In this document: piece by piece, positions 34,342-42,919 of the stretch
Layout: every line of letters starts with the position of its first letter
Position numbering within the stretch: the first letter of the stretch is position 1
Source: Cognatishimia sp. WU-CL00825
Lineage (GTDB): Bacteria > Pseudomonadota > Alphaproteobacteria > Rhodobacterales > Rhodobacteraceae
NCBI RefSeq assembly: GCF_040364665.1
Contig: NZ_BAABWX010000007.1
Location: forward strand, 1 to 64,000
Length of the DNA: 64,000 bases
Reading direction: 5' to 3'
Notes under the pieces: generated by a model
Databases searched by the model: none
The model's input: only the letters and a program-made list of their open reading frames with translations
Told to the model about the DNA's origin: nothing
Position numbers and translations under genes: made by a program

Positions 34342-35586
34342 TTAGCGGGCAGCTGCGATTGTCAGCCCGGTTGCCACCGCGGTGAAGACCTCGGAAAACG
34401 AATGCTCCGCGCTGGGCATCATGCCTTTCATCAATTGACCAACAAAGCCCATCAGGCTGGAGCCGCCAACATAGATCACATGATCGATATCTGTCGCCTG
34501 AAGATCGGCCTTTTGCAGGGTTTCGGTCACGCCACGATGCAAATCAGAGGCATAGCCGCCCAAGGAAATAGTGAGGTCGGTGGGGCTGAGCGGTACAGCA
34601 AGGGATTTTTCCACATAGTCCAGCGAGATGCGCGCATTGCTGGCCCCGGCATTGGCAGCCACTTTGCCGGATTCGACCGCAAAGGCGATTTCATGGCCAA
34701 GCTCGTCTTGTAGTACGCTGTGCAACCGCCCCAGAATTTTCGGGGTTACAGCCATTTTATACATGTCATCCACCAGCCGCCGGGTCTGGGTGGTGTAGAG
34801 AAAATGGATTTTCTCCCAGGTGGCCAGATCGTTGAAAATGGCGTTGGGAGTGCTGACGGTGCCTGTGCCGAATTCGCGGTTCAATGCAGCGCCTTTGCCA
34901 AGCAAGGGCATCACATGGTCAAAACTGATAGAGCGGTCAAAATCTGTGCCGCCGATGCGTACCCCGTGATTGGCGAGGATTTCCAGCCCGCCGGCTGTTT
35001 GCTGAAAGATGGAAAAGTCAGAGGTGCCGCCGCCGATGTCCACGATCAGGCCAAAGCCCTTGGATTGATCTGCGCCACCGGCGATGGCGGCGGCTTGGGG
35101 TTCGGCCATAAAGGCGATATCGGTGAATCCCGCAGCCTCGTAGCATTGGCGCAGGTCGTCTTCGGCTTGTTGTTCACGCGGATCGTCGGTGCCATGAAAC
35201 ACCACGGGGCGACCGGAAAGCACCTTGGTGAAGCTTTGGCCTGCTTCTGCTTCGGCGCGGATTTTGAGTTGTTTGAGGAAGCGGGCGATAATGTCGACAA
35301 AGGTGACACGTTCGTTCAAGAACTGGCGTTTTTCATGCATCAGGCTGGTGCCCAGCACGCGTTTTAGCGCCCGCATATAGCGGCCTTCGTCGCCGTTCAA
35401 CAAAGCCGCGTTGGCCGGATCACCGATCAGGGTTTTGCGGCTGTCAAAATCAAAGAAAAAACTGGTGGGAAGCGTGGTGTTGCCCGGTGTCATTTCCACC
35501 AGATGCGGCTGCCCGTCACGCAGATAGCCCACGGCCGAGTTAGAGGTTCCGAAATCAATGCCAAGGGCAGGGGAGATCGTGGGCAT
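34342..35586 (-). CDS. Hsp70-family ATPase lacking the substrate-binding domain (YegD-like)
   Basis: 414 residues, containing only the actin-like ATPase fold. Phosphate-1 loop GIDFGTSNSAVGY near the N-terminus, phosphate-2 loop VDIGGGTSDFSIF (about 196-208) and adenosine loop VIYVGGSSLMGFVGQLM (about 370-386). DnaK has about 638 residues; the C-terminal peptide-binding domain is absent here, as in the YegD group. The function of that group is not established. No dnaJ or grpE partner is nearby. Confidence 0.85.
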   Translation of the reverse strand: MPTISPALGIDFGTSNSAVGYLRDGQPHLVEMTPGNTTLPTSFFFDFDSRKTLIGDPANAALLNGDEGRYMRALKRVLGTSLMHEKRQFLNERVTFVDIIARFLKQLKIRAEAEAGQSFTKVLSGRPVVFHGTDDPREQQAEDDLRQCYEAAGFTDIAFMAEPQAAAIAGGADQSKGFGLIVDIGGGTSDFSIFQQTAGGLEILANHGVRIGGTDFDRSISFDHVMPLLGKGAALNREFGTGTVSTPNAIFNDLATWEKIHFLYTTQTRRLVDDMYKMAVTPKILGRLHSVLQDELGHEIAFAVESGKVAANAGASNARISLDYVEKSLAVPLSPTDLTISLGGYASDLHRGVTETLQKADLQATDIDHVIYVGGSSLMGFVGQLMKGMMPSAEHSFSEVFTAVATGLTIAAAR

Positions 35587-35678
35587 GGCGCTGTCCTAAT
35601 GGGTTTGCAAGGCGCGAGGGGTAATTTGGTTGGGGGGTGTGGTCAAGGGGGTGATTTGGCAACTGTAAGGATACCGTT

Positions 35679-36677
35679 TCAGACTTTGGGGGTTTGCGGG
35701 TACAGGCGTTGGTAGCTCGGCAAGGTGTCGTTTGGCGCAGGGGTGGCGTGAAAGACGCCGCGGGCGATGGCGCGGGCAAGGCAGGTGGCCGCAGCATGGC
35801 CGAGCAGTATAGGGTCAAGTTCAGGGTCTTTGAGCGGTTTGGCGTTTGTGCTGGCAGCAAAGACCAGATCTCCGTCCATCGGGGTGTGGCTGGGCACAAG
35901 TGCGCGGGCCATGCCATCGTGGGCAGCTGTGGCCATGCGGGTGCATTGGGCTTGGGTCAGGTCAGCGTCAGTGGCCACAATAGCAATGGTTGTGTTCTGG
36001 CTGTTGAATTTGGTTTTGGGCCACACGGGCGCGGCATAGGGCGCTGGGCCAAGACCGCCGAATTCTGCATTGATTTCAAAGGCTGCGGCATGGAAGTGGC
36101 CGTTGTTTGTGTGAACGGCATCGCCAAGCGCATTGACTGCAACCAAAGCGCCAACCGTGTGCCCACTGGGCGTAATCAGTGACGCAGAGCCAAGACCGCC
36201 TTTCAGGCTGGCCGTGGTGGCCCCGGTGCCGGCACCCTGCGACCCGAGTTGGAATTTGCGGCCGGCGTTGTGCAGCGCCTGTTGGCCTAGGTGGTAATAG
36301 GGGCTGCGCGCCCAGTTTTTGTCGCCGCCATTGGTAAGATCAAACAGGATGGCGGCGGGTACAATCGGCACAATCTGGCCCGCGACCGGAAAGCCTTTGC
36401 CCTGTTGGCGCAAGGCATCTGCCACGCCCGATGCCGCATCCAGACCAAAGGCAGAGCCACCCGAGAGCACGAGCGCGCTCACCTGCTGCACAGTTTTATC
36501 GGGGGCCAAGAGATCGGTTTCGCGGGTGCCCGGCGCGCCGCCCATCACATGCACGGCAGCGGTAAAGGCGGTGTCGCAGGTCAGAACCGTGCTGCCGGAT
36601 TTGATCTGCGCATCGTGGGCATTGCCGACGCAAAGACCGGTGACATCGGTGATGAGATTTAGCGGGCCTGGGTGCAT
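35679..36677 (-). CDS. P1-family peptidase (DmpA/NylC-like, self-processing)
   Basis: 332 residues, no signal peptide. The N-terminal block ITDVTGLCVGNAHDAQIKSG and the loop VLSGGSAFGLDAASGV mark the S58/DmpA family. The autoprocessing region is GTGATTASLKGGLGSASLI (about 160-178), followed by VGALVAVNALGD; cleavage before a Ser/Thr there generates the N-terminal nucleophile. Members include D-aminopeptidase DmpA and nylon-oligomer hydrolase NylC. The substrate is not predictable. Single gene. Confidence 0.85.
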   Translation of the reverse strand: MHPGPLNLITDVTGLCVGNAHDAQIKSGSTVLTCDTAFTAAVHVMGGAPGTRETDLLAPDKTVQQVSALVLSGGSAFGLDAASGVADALRQQGKGFPVAGQIVPIVPAAILFDLTNGGDKNWARSPYYHLGQQALHNAGRKFQLGSQGAGTGATTASLKGGLGSASLITPSGHTVGALVAVNALGDAVHTNNGHFHAAAFEINAEFGGLGPAPYAAPVWPKTKFNSQNTTIAIVATDADLTQAQCTRMATAAHDGMARALVPSHTPMDGDLVFAASTNAKPLKDPELDPILLGHAAATCLARAIARGVFHATPAPNDTLPSYQRLYPQTPKV

Positions 36678-36885
36678 GTGGTGTCCTTTGGGTGCCCGCA
36701 GCCTAGCGCATCGGCACCAGGGTGCAAGTCGGGTCGCGGGGGGGCGTGTTTACAGGTTGGATTTTGGGTATTTTTGTCAAGAACAAGCTGTAGGGATGGC
36801 GCAAAATCACCGTGGTCTGGGGCTGCGCGGTTGTTAAGCGGGGTGGGATCGCCTATTTGACAGGTAAGCAATTTGGGGGCCGCAG

Positions 36886-37530
36886 ATGGGCTATATTAAG
36901 TGGGTTTTTCGGGGGGTGGTTCTGGTTTTGGTGCTGGGATTTTTCCATTACACATTGGCGCAGCATGATGTTGTGCGCATTGTGAATACCTATGAAGAAC
37001 GCCAAGAGCTGAATGATTGGACCCGCGTGTTTTGGTCTAAGCCAGACAGTCAGTCGGCCAATCTGACAAACCGCGATGTGCAGTTCATTCAGGCGGTGCG
37101 CCCCAATGGGGATGCCATCGTTTATCGCAACGAGGACACGGGCTGGAGCTGGCCACCGTATTTCAAGTTTGACACGGCCAATCTGTATACTGAGGCCAAT
37201 GATGCGGTGTCGTCAAAAGACGCGCCCGAATGGGTGGCCATCCGGCATTATGGTTGGCGCAACGAGTTTTTGTCGATCTTTCCAAACGCCGTTTCTATTA
37301 AGCCGGTGACGGGTCCGGATGCTTCGTTTGTTCCATGGTGGAATATTTCGATTTTCGTGGTTTTGTTTGCGATTTTCTGGGCCATCAGGGTGCGTTGGAT
37401 CAGGTTCCGCGAGGCGCGTATTGATCCGGTGCTGGAGGATGTTGGCGATAGTCTGGCTGATGCCGGAGATGGCATTGCGGCGCAGCGCGGGCGGTTGCGG
37501 CGGTGGTTTGGCGGACAGAAGAACAAGTGA
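36886..37530 (+). CDS. DUF1523-family membrane protein
   Basis: 214 residues. One N-terminal membrane segment (VVLVLVLGFFHYTL, about 10-25), a conserved periplasmic domain (VVRIVNTYEERQELND, RDVQFIQAVRPNG, YRNEDTGWSWPPYFKFD, VAIRHYGWRNEFLSIFPNAVSI) and a second segment about 149-166 (FVVLFAIFWAIRVRWIRF). These blocks match DUF1523, of unknown function, common in Rhodobacterales. The cytoplasmic tail is basic. Followed by a terminator. Confidence 0.85.
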   Translation: MGYIKWVFRGVVLVLVLGFFHYTLAQHDVVRIVNTYEERQELNDWTRVFWSKPDSQSANLTNRDVQFIQAVRPNGDAIVYRNEDTGWSWPPYFKFDTANLYTEANDAVSSKDAPEWVAIRHYGWRNEFLSIFPNAVSIKPVTGPDASFVPWWNISIFVVLFAIFWAIRVRWIRFREARIDPVLEDVGDSLADAGDGIAAQRGRLRRWFGGQKNK

Positions 37531-37533
37531 TGT

Positions 37534-37563
37534 AAATGGGGCCCAGAATTCTGAGCCCCATTT
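37534..37563 (+). terminator. Terminator after the DUF1523 gene
   Basis: AAATGGGGC (37534-37542), a 12-base loop region, GCCCCATTT (37555-37563), then GTTTG. It lies just after the stop codon. Confidence 0.7.
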
Positions 37564-37672
37564 GTTTGAAAGCGTCAGGTCAGTCGGCCGCGTGGAAGAA
37601 TGCGCGGGTGCCCTCTGCCTCTTTTAGGATGGTTTGGCCAGCGGTGTCTGCGCTTGATGGGCCATTCAGAGA

Positions 37673-37981
37673 TCACTTACATAGGCTGGCCGTATAGGCG
37701 CTGTATTTGATCAGTGGTTTGTTTTTGCCAGAGGGGTAGGCACGTGCGAGATAAATATTTGGTTTGTCGTTGCGATTGCCAGACCAGTAATCGACCAGAT
37801 AGGCTTTGTCGGATTTTGAAAGGTATTTGTCGGCCCCTTTGAGCATGCAGGTGCATTGGTTTGAAGTGACGCGCGCCTTTTGGGAGATGGCGGCGCTTTT
37901 GCAGATTTTGCTGTTTGAGGCTGCCAAGGCGGGGGTGGCCAGCAAGAGAGCTGCGGCGCATGTGGTTAGGATTTTCATCAT
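37673..37981 (-). CDS. Small secreted cysteine-containing protein, unknown function
   Basis: 102 residues from ATG 37981 with AAGG 7 bases upstream. Signal peptide about 1-20 (MMKILTTCAAALLLATPALA). The mature part has four cysteines (ICKSA, NQCTCML, SLCK), suggesting two disulfides, and is rich in Lys and Tyr. I do not recognise a family. It lies downstream of soeC on the same strand but past a strong terminator, so it is probably separate from the taurine genes. Confidence 0.6.
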   Translation of the reverse strand: MMKILTTCAAALLLATPALAASNSKICKSAAISQKARVTSNQCTCMLKGADKYLSKSDKAYLVDYWSGNRNDKPNIYLARAYPSGKNKPLIKYSAYTASLCK

Positions 37982-38083
37982 ATCGGTGCCTTTTGCCTTT
38001 GGATTGGTCATGAGCATAGGGCCGCGGGTTTTCAAAAACGTGAAAGAATGATGTTGAACCGGCGCGGCGTTCAACAAAAAAAA

Positions 38084-38103
38084 CGGGCCCTGATAAGGAC
38101 CCG
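38084..38103 (-). terminator. Intrinsic terminator after soeC
   Basis: On the minus strand CGGGTCC, loop TTATCA, GGGCCCG, then a run of T. It lies 25 bases past the soeC stop and ends the soeABC unit. Confidence 0.85.
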
Positions 38104-38127
38104 CTTTGATCTGGCATGTGGCTTTAT

Positions 38128-39003
38128 TTACCGTGCGCCGTAGTAGATGCCGACAGTGTGCTCGGCCTCGGCAAAGAACAGCCAGCGCGATGTTGCGACG
38201 CCCGCGAGGTGGCTGAGGATACAAAGGATTGCCAGCAAGTGACCTGCGGGTAGGAAGGCCAGCAAAACAACCGGGATACCTGCCATAAGGATCAGTGAAA
38301 TCACCCGCAGTTTTTGGGCATGTTTGCGGCCCACGATGTGGATGAATTCGCGCATCAGGTAGTTGGGCGAGCTATGGGGGTGGGCCATGGAGCGCACAGT
38401 GCCACGATCCCCTAGGCCCGTGGCTGTGCCCAGATCAGAGCCGCGATCGGCAAAGGCGGTGTCGCCTTTTTTCCACCAGATCACTTGGACAAAGGCGGCG
38501 GCGATCAACAGATACAATGCAATGGAAATACGACCGGCAAACAGCGCGCCGCCTGCAATGGCAAAGGTCAGGTACAGCAGGGATGTCAGCGGGGTGTTCC
38601 AGCGCGGGATGGTCGCCAATTGGCCATAGATCATCGAGGTTGTGTAGACGGTGATCAGGCAGAGGATTGCACCGATCCAGCCAAGGAGTGCATAGTGTTC
38701 ACCCAAAAAGATCAGCGCCGCTGCATATAGCCCCATGACGATCAGTGCGATGACCGCACAGACGCCTTCGCGGGACAACCAGCTGGTGCGCCATTGTTTA
38801 AAGGCTTTCATGGCGCGTTCTGGGTGCCCCAGGTGGAAGGTGGAAGAGATCAAGCCGCCAACCGTGAAGGCAAAGGCCACGGCGTAATAGCCGAAGGCCG
38901 CAAGACCGGTGGAGGGGCTGGGGTCAATGCCAAGCCATGCCAGCATGCCAAGGCCAACACCGGAAAATGTGGTGAAGATGATAACTGATGCTGCGGGATG
39001 CAT
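38128..39003 (-). CDS. soeC: Sulfite dehydrogenase membrane anchor subunit SoeC (DmsC-like)
   Basis: Quinone-interacting membrane subunit, 291 residues with about eight hydrophobic segments (e.g. AVIALIVMGLYAAALIFLGE, LLYLTFAIAGGALFAGRISIAL, LILMAGIPVVLLAFLPAGHLL). The family is DmsC/YnfH. Gene order (large subunit, iron-sulfur subunit, anchor) and position next to xsc-pta identify it as the SoeC part of the sulfite-oxidising complex rather than dimethyl sulfoxide reductase. Its start shares one base with the soeB stop. Confidence 0.82.
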   Translation of the reverse strand: MHPAASVIIFTTFSGVGLGMLAWLGIDPSPSTGLAAFGYYAVAFAFTVGGLISSTFHLGHPERAMKAFKQWRTSWLSREGVCAVIALIVMGLYAAALIFLGEHYALLGWIGAILCLITVYTTSMIYGQLATIPRWNTPLTSLLYLTFAIAGGALFAGRISIALYLLIAAAFVQVIWWKKGDTAFADRGSDLGTATGLGDRGTVRSMAHPHSSPNYLMREFIHIVGRKHAQKLRVISLILMAGIPVVLLAFLPAGHLLAILCILSHLAGVATSRWLFFAEAEHTVGIYYGAR

Positions 39004-39776
39004 TAGTTTGCTCCTTCTTTGGCGTCGCCGGGCAGGCGCGACAGTTGTTTATCAAGCCAGCCCAAGAGACCCGGGGCTTTGTCGGCGACGGGTTCGAGGA
39101 AAGGCGCAAGCACGCTTTCGTCATCCCAGGTGTCTTTGATGCGGGGGGGCAGGTATTTATTAACCGGCGCGGTGCCAAGCTCTGGCATCAGGTCCATACC
39201 GCCGCGTTCTGCGGTCAATTTGGAAACGTTTGAGTCTGGGTCTGCGAAGTCGCCAAAGTGACGGGCACCCGCTGGACAGGTGCGCACACAGGCTGGCACG
39301 CGGTCAACTTCGGGCAGGTTTTCGTTGTAGATCCGGTCCACACAAAGCGTGCATTTTTTCATCACGCCTTCGGCTTGGTCCAATTCGCGGGCACCATAGG
39401 GGCAGGCCCAAGCACAAAGGCCACAGCCGATGCAGTCTTGTTCGTTGACCAGAACAATGCCGTCCTCGGACCGTTTATAGCTGGCCCCGGTTGGGCAGAC
39501 GGTGACGCAGGGCGCGTTTTCACAATGCAGGCAGGATTTCGGGAAGTGCACGGTTTGTGCGGCCTTGCCCGGCGCTTGCACTTCGTAGGAATGCACGCGG
39601 TTGAGGAAGGTGCCCATGGGTTCTTCGCCATAGGGGCGTTGATCAGACAGCGGGGCACCGTAGTTTTCTGTGTTCCAGCCTTTGCAGGAAATCACACAGG
39701 CGTGGCAGCCCACGCAGGTGTCAAGATCGATAACAAGGCCAAGCTTTTTGGCGGTGCTTGTTGGGAGGTCAGTCAT
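39003..39776 (-). CDS. soeB: Sulfite dehydrogenase iron-sulfur subunit SoeB
   Basis: 257 residues with four cysteine groups: CVGCHACVISCK, CLHCENAPCVTVCP, CIGCGLCAWACP and CTLCVDRIYNENLPEVDRVPAC-x3-C, which bind four 4Fe-4S clusters as in DmsB. It relays electrons from the molybdenum subunit to the quinone-binding anchor. No signal peptide, consistent with a complex facing the cytoplasm. Confidence 0.86.
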   Translation of the reverse strand: MTDLPTSTAKKLGLVIDLDTCVGCHACVISCKGWNTENYGAPLSDQRPYGEEPMGTFLNRVHSYEVQAPGKAAQTVHFPKSCLHCENAPCVTVCPTGASYKRSEDGIVLVNEQDCIGCGLCAWACPYGARELDQAEGVMKKCTLCVDRIYNENLPEVDRVPACVRTCPAGARHFGDFADPDSNVSKLTAERGGMDLMPELGTAPVNKYLPPRIKDTWDDESVLAPFLEPVADKAPGLLGWLDKQLSRLPGDAKEGAN

Positions 39777-39806
39777 GTGTGGCTATCTCCGATGTGAGAG
39801 GAGAGG

Positions 39807-39858
39807 GCTAGGCTGGGGGCCAGCCCCCAGACCCCCGGAGTATTTTGGGAAAGATGAA
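39807..39858. repeat. Roseobacter-type GC-rich intergenic repeat
   Basis: Within the 97-base gap between soeA and soeB: a hairpin CTGGGGGCCAGCCCCCAG, then ACCCCCGGAGTATTTT and GGAAAGATGAA. I recall near-identical sequences scattered between genes in many Rhodobacterales genomes. Only one copy occurs in this window. Confidence 0.45.
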
Positions 39859-39873
39859 TAGGTGCAGGTGTCA

Positions 39874-42705
39874 TTATTTGCCCACCTTCCATTCGAGGTG
39901 GTCTGGACCTTGGCCCACCGGAGATTTGATCGATGGGAATTTCGGTTGCGACTGGTTGTCGGCGGGCGCATCGGTCTTTTCGATTTTGACGCGCAGATCA
40001 AACCATGCGGCTTGCCCGGTGATGGGGTCAGAGTTGGCAACCCGCATGCCGTCGCCTTTGGCGGGCAGCAATTCGTGGATCAGGTGGTTGAGCAAGAAGC
40101 CCTTGTTGGATTCAGGTGCGTTGTTGTCCAGCGCCCAAGTGCCTTTGCGTTTGCCGATCGCATTCCATGTCCAGACGGTGTTTTCATTCAGGGCTGCCTG
40201 ATGTTCGACCGGCACGGTGATGGTGCCATGGGTCGAGCTGACGCGCGCCCAATCGCCGTCTTTAAAGCCGTATTGTTCCCAAAGCTTGGTTGGCAAATAC
40301 AGCGGGTTTGTGCCGTGGAGCTGGCGCAGCCAAGCGTTTTGTGTGCCCCAGCTGTGATACATCGCCATCGGGCGTTGGGTCAGCGCATGAATGGGGTATT
40401 CTTCGAGATCAACGGCGGTGTCCTCAAACGGTTCATACCACATGGGCAGCGGGTCCATTACGGATTTGACCCGATCGCGCAGATGCTCTGGCGGTTGACG
40501 GTCGCCATGGCCTTCGGCTGCGCGTTGGAATTTGCGCATGGGTTCAGAATAGAGTTGGAACAGGTAGGGTGCTGGCGCATCGATGATGCCCATGCCCACC
40601 GCCCAATCTTGGTAGGCGTTGTTCCAGGGTTTGTAGTAATTTGCACCCTCTGGGATGTGAGAGACAAAGAAGCCGCCGTTCTCGATGTATTTTTCAAGCT
40701 GCTTGGGGTTGACCTCGCCGCGGCCGGTTTTGTCGCCGTTTTCACCACGGAAGCCTGCAAGGGGACCAACGCCCGGCTTGCGTTCGTGGTTGACGATATA
40801 GTCAGCGTAATCTTGGTATTTGGCGGAACCGTCTTCGTTGACAAAGCCCTGCATGCCTAAGCGGTTTGCCAGATGCACCAAAGTTGTCTGGAAGCCGCGC
40901 ACTTCGCGGTCAGGTTCAATGACCGGCCAGCGGATGGCATCAGCTGCGCCGTCTGCTTCGCAGATCGGGCGATCCAGCAGCGAAATACAGTCGTGGCGCT
41001 CTAGATAGGTGGTGTCTGGCAGGATCAGATCGGCATAGGCGACCATTTCAGAGCTATAGGCGTCTGAATAGATGATGTTGGGGATCACATAATTGCCGTC
41101 CGCGTCTTTGTCAGTCAGCATTTCGATCACACCTTTGGTGTTCATCGAAGAGTTCCACGACATATTCGCCATATACATGAACAGCGTGTCGATTTTATAG
41201 GGATCACCCGCATGAGCATTTGAGATCACCATATGCATCAAGCCGTGGCTGGACATCGGGTTTTCCCAAGTGAAGGCTTTGTCGATGCGGATCGGAGAAC
41301 CGTCTTCTTTCAGCATCAGGTCTTCGGGACCACGGGTGAAGCCGAGGTGCGGGCCATCCAGTGGCGCATCTGGGGTCACTTTTCCGTGGGGCTTTGGATG
41401 GGCTTCGATCGGTTTTGGATAAGGCGGTTTGAAGCGGAAGCCGCCGGGGACTTCGACGGTGCCCAGAACGATTTGCAGGATGTGCAGGGCGCGGCAGGTT
41501 TGGAAGCCATTAGAGTGTGCAGAGATGCCGCGCATGGCGTGCATCGAGACCGGGCGGCCAACCATTTTTGTGTGGGTTTCGCCGCGGAAGTCTGTCCATT
41601 CTTGATCAAGTTCAAATTCTTCTTCGAAGGCCACGCGCGCGAGTTCTGCGGCGATGGTTTTGATCTTTTTAGCGGTGATCCCGGTGCGTTCGGCGACATT
41701 TTCTGGTGCGTATTGTTCGTCGAGGTATTTCTCGGCCATCATCGCCATGACGGTGCGATGGGTTTTGCCACCAGTTTCGTAGGTGGCACCGAGGCTTGGG
41801 CGCACGCCTTTTTGGTCAAACGCAGCAGGTTTGCCAGTGACGCTGTCGATGACCAATGGCTTGTCGTTTGCATCGCGCAGAAAGAGACCGGTGTCTTCAT
41901 CAAGCAAGACAGGCGCGTTGGTGTATTGGGCGAGATAATGCGCGTCGATTTTGCCAGCTTTCATCAGCTCGTGCACCAGTGAAAGGATGAACAGGCCATC
42001 GGTGCCCGGAGTGATACCAACCCATTCGTCAGCAACCGCATTATAGCCAGAGCGCACAGGGTTGACGCCGATGACTTTGGCACCGCGCGCTTTGATTTTG
42101 CCGATGCCCATTTTAATTGGGTTGCTGTCGTGATCTTCGGCGACGCCAAACAGCATGAACAGCTTTGTGTGATCCCAATCGGGCTGTCCAAATTCCCAGA
42201 ACGCGCCGCCCATGGTGTAGATGCCGCCAGCTGCCATATTGACAGAGCAGAAGCCGCCGTGTGCCGCAAAGTTGGGCGTGCCAAAGCTTTGAGCCCACAT
42301 GCCGGTGAAGGATTGGGATTGGTCACGGCCTGTAAAGAAGGCCAGTTTTTCTGGGTTCTTTTCACGTAGAGGTTTTAGAAGGCCAACGGCCATATCCAAG
42401 GCTTCGTCCCAGCTGATGGGTTCAAATTCGCCAGAGCCACGCGGGCCAACGCGTTTCATCGGCGATTGCAAACGCGATGGGGCGTTCACTTGCATGATGC
42501 CCGCAGAGCCTTTGGCGCAAAGCACACCCTTGTTGACGGGGTGGTCGCGGTTGCCTTCGATATAGGCGACCTGCTTTTTGCCGTCTGGACCGTCTTTCAT
42601 ATGCACGTTGATGCCGCAGCGGCACGCGCACATGTAGCAGGTGGTTTTGCGAATCTCGTCGGAAACCTTTGGAGATGTATCAATTTTGGGCTGCTGGAAT
42701 GTCAT
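39874..42705 (-). CDS. soeA: Sulfite dehydrogenase molybdopterin subunit SoeA
   Basis: Molybdenum-bis(MGD) oxidoreductase that oxidises sulfite to sulfate in the cytoplasm, electrons going to quinone. 943 residues. 4Fe-4S motif C23-x2-C26-x3-C30 and C63 (GVLCAKG). There is no Tat signal, unlike periplasmic DMSO or formate enzymes, which favours the SoeA type. The domain order (FeS, molybdopterin, dinucleotide-binding at residues about 800-940) is complete. It sits 214 bases downstream of pta, which follows xsc, the enzyme that releases sulfite. SoeABC has been shown in Allochromatium and in Ruegeria pomeroyi in this same context. Confidence 0.85.
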   Translation of the reverse strand: MTFQQPKIDTSPKVSDEIRKTTCYMCACRCGINVHMKDGPDGKKQVAYIEGNRDHPVNKGVLCAKGSAGIMQVNAPSRLQSPMKRVGPRGSGEFEPISWDEALDMAVGLLKPLREKNPEKLAFFTGRDQSQSFTGMWAQSFGTPNFAAHGGFCSVNMAAGGIYTMGGAFWEFGQPDWDHTKLFMLFGVAEDHDSNPIKMGIGKIKARGAKVIGVNPVRSGYNAVADEWVGITPGTDGLFILSLVHELMKAGKIDAHYLAQYTNAPVLLDEDTGLFLRDANDKPLVIDSVTGKPAAFDQKGVRPSLGATYETGGKTHRTVMAMMAEKYLDEQYAPENVAERTGITAKKIKTIAAELARVAFEEEFELDQEWTDFRGETHTKMVGRPVSMHAMRGISAHSNGFQTCRALHILQIVLGTVEVPGGFRFKPPYPKPIEAHPKPHGKVTPDAPLDGPHLGFTRGPEDLMLKEDGSPIRIDKAFTWENPMSSHGLMHMVISNAHAGDPYKIDTLFMYMANMSWNSSMNTKGVIEMLTDKDADGNYVIPNIIYSDAYSSEMVAYADLILPDTTYLERHDCISLLDRPICEADGAADAIRWPVIEPDREVRGFQTTLVHLANRLGMQGFVNEDGSAKYQDYADYIVNHERKPGVGPLAGFRGENGDKTGRGEVNPKQLEKYIENGGFFVSHIPEGANYYKPWNNAYQDWAVGMGIIDAPAPYLFQLYSEPMRKFQRAAEGHGDRQPPEHLRDRVKSVMDPLPMWYEPFEDTAVDLEEYPIHALTQRPMAMYHSWGTQNAWLRQLHGTNPLYLPTKLWEQYGFKDGDWARVSSTHGTITVPVEHQAALNENTVWTWNAIGKRKGTWALDNNAPESNKGFLLNHLIHELLPAKGDGMRVANSDPITGQAAWFDLRVKIEKTDAPADNQSQPKFPSIKSPVGQGPDHLEWKVGK

Positions 42706-42919
42706 CTGGCGTCCTTTTACGGCTGGGCGGCGGAAGAAAATCGCTGCGACGCAGGGATTTTAAGCGGGCTGCACGAAACGCAGCGCAAAGCGGTGCTTTG
42801 GCTGTGAAGTGAAACAATAGTGTCTTTTCGCGCGATCATTTGGGCAGATTTCCTGACTTCTGCTTGATGAGTGGGAAATTCACCCTTCACGTCAAGCGGA
42901 AAGGCGTTTTTTTGGAACT

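Noticed and set aside
39862..40860. A 332-codon plus-strand open frame over soeA
   Set aside because: Antisense shadow of a long conserved molybdoenzyme, with no recognisable motif.
38128..42705. Annotation as dimethyl sulfoxide reductase DmsABC
   Set aside because: The subunits are DmsABC-like, but the large subunit lacks a Tat signal and the genes sit next to xsc-pta, which fits SoeABC. Family phylogeny would settle it.
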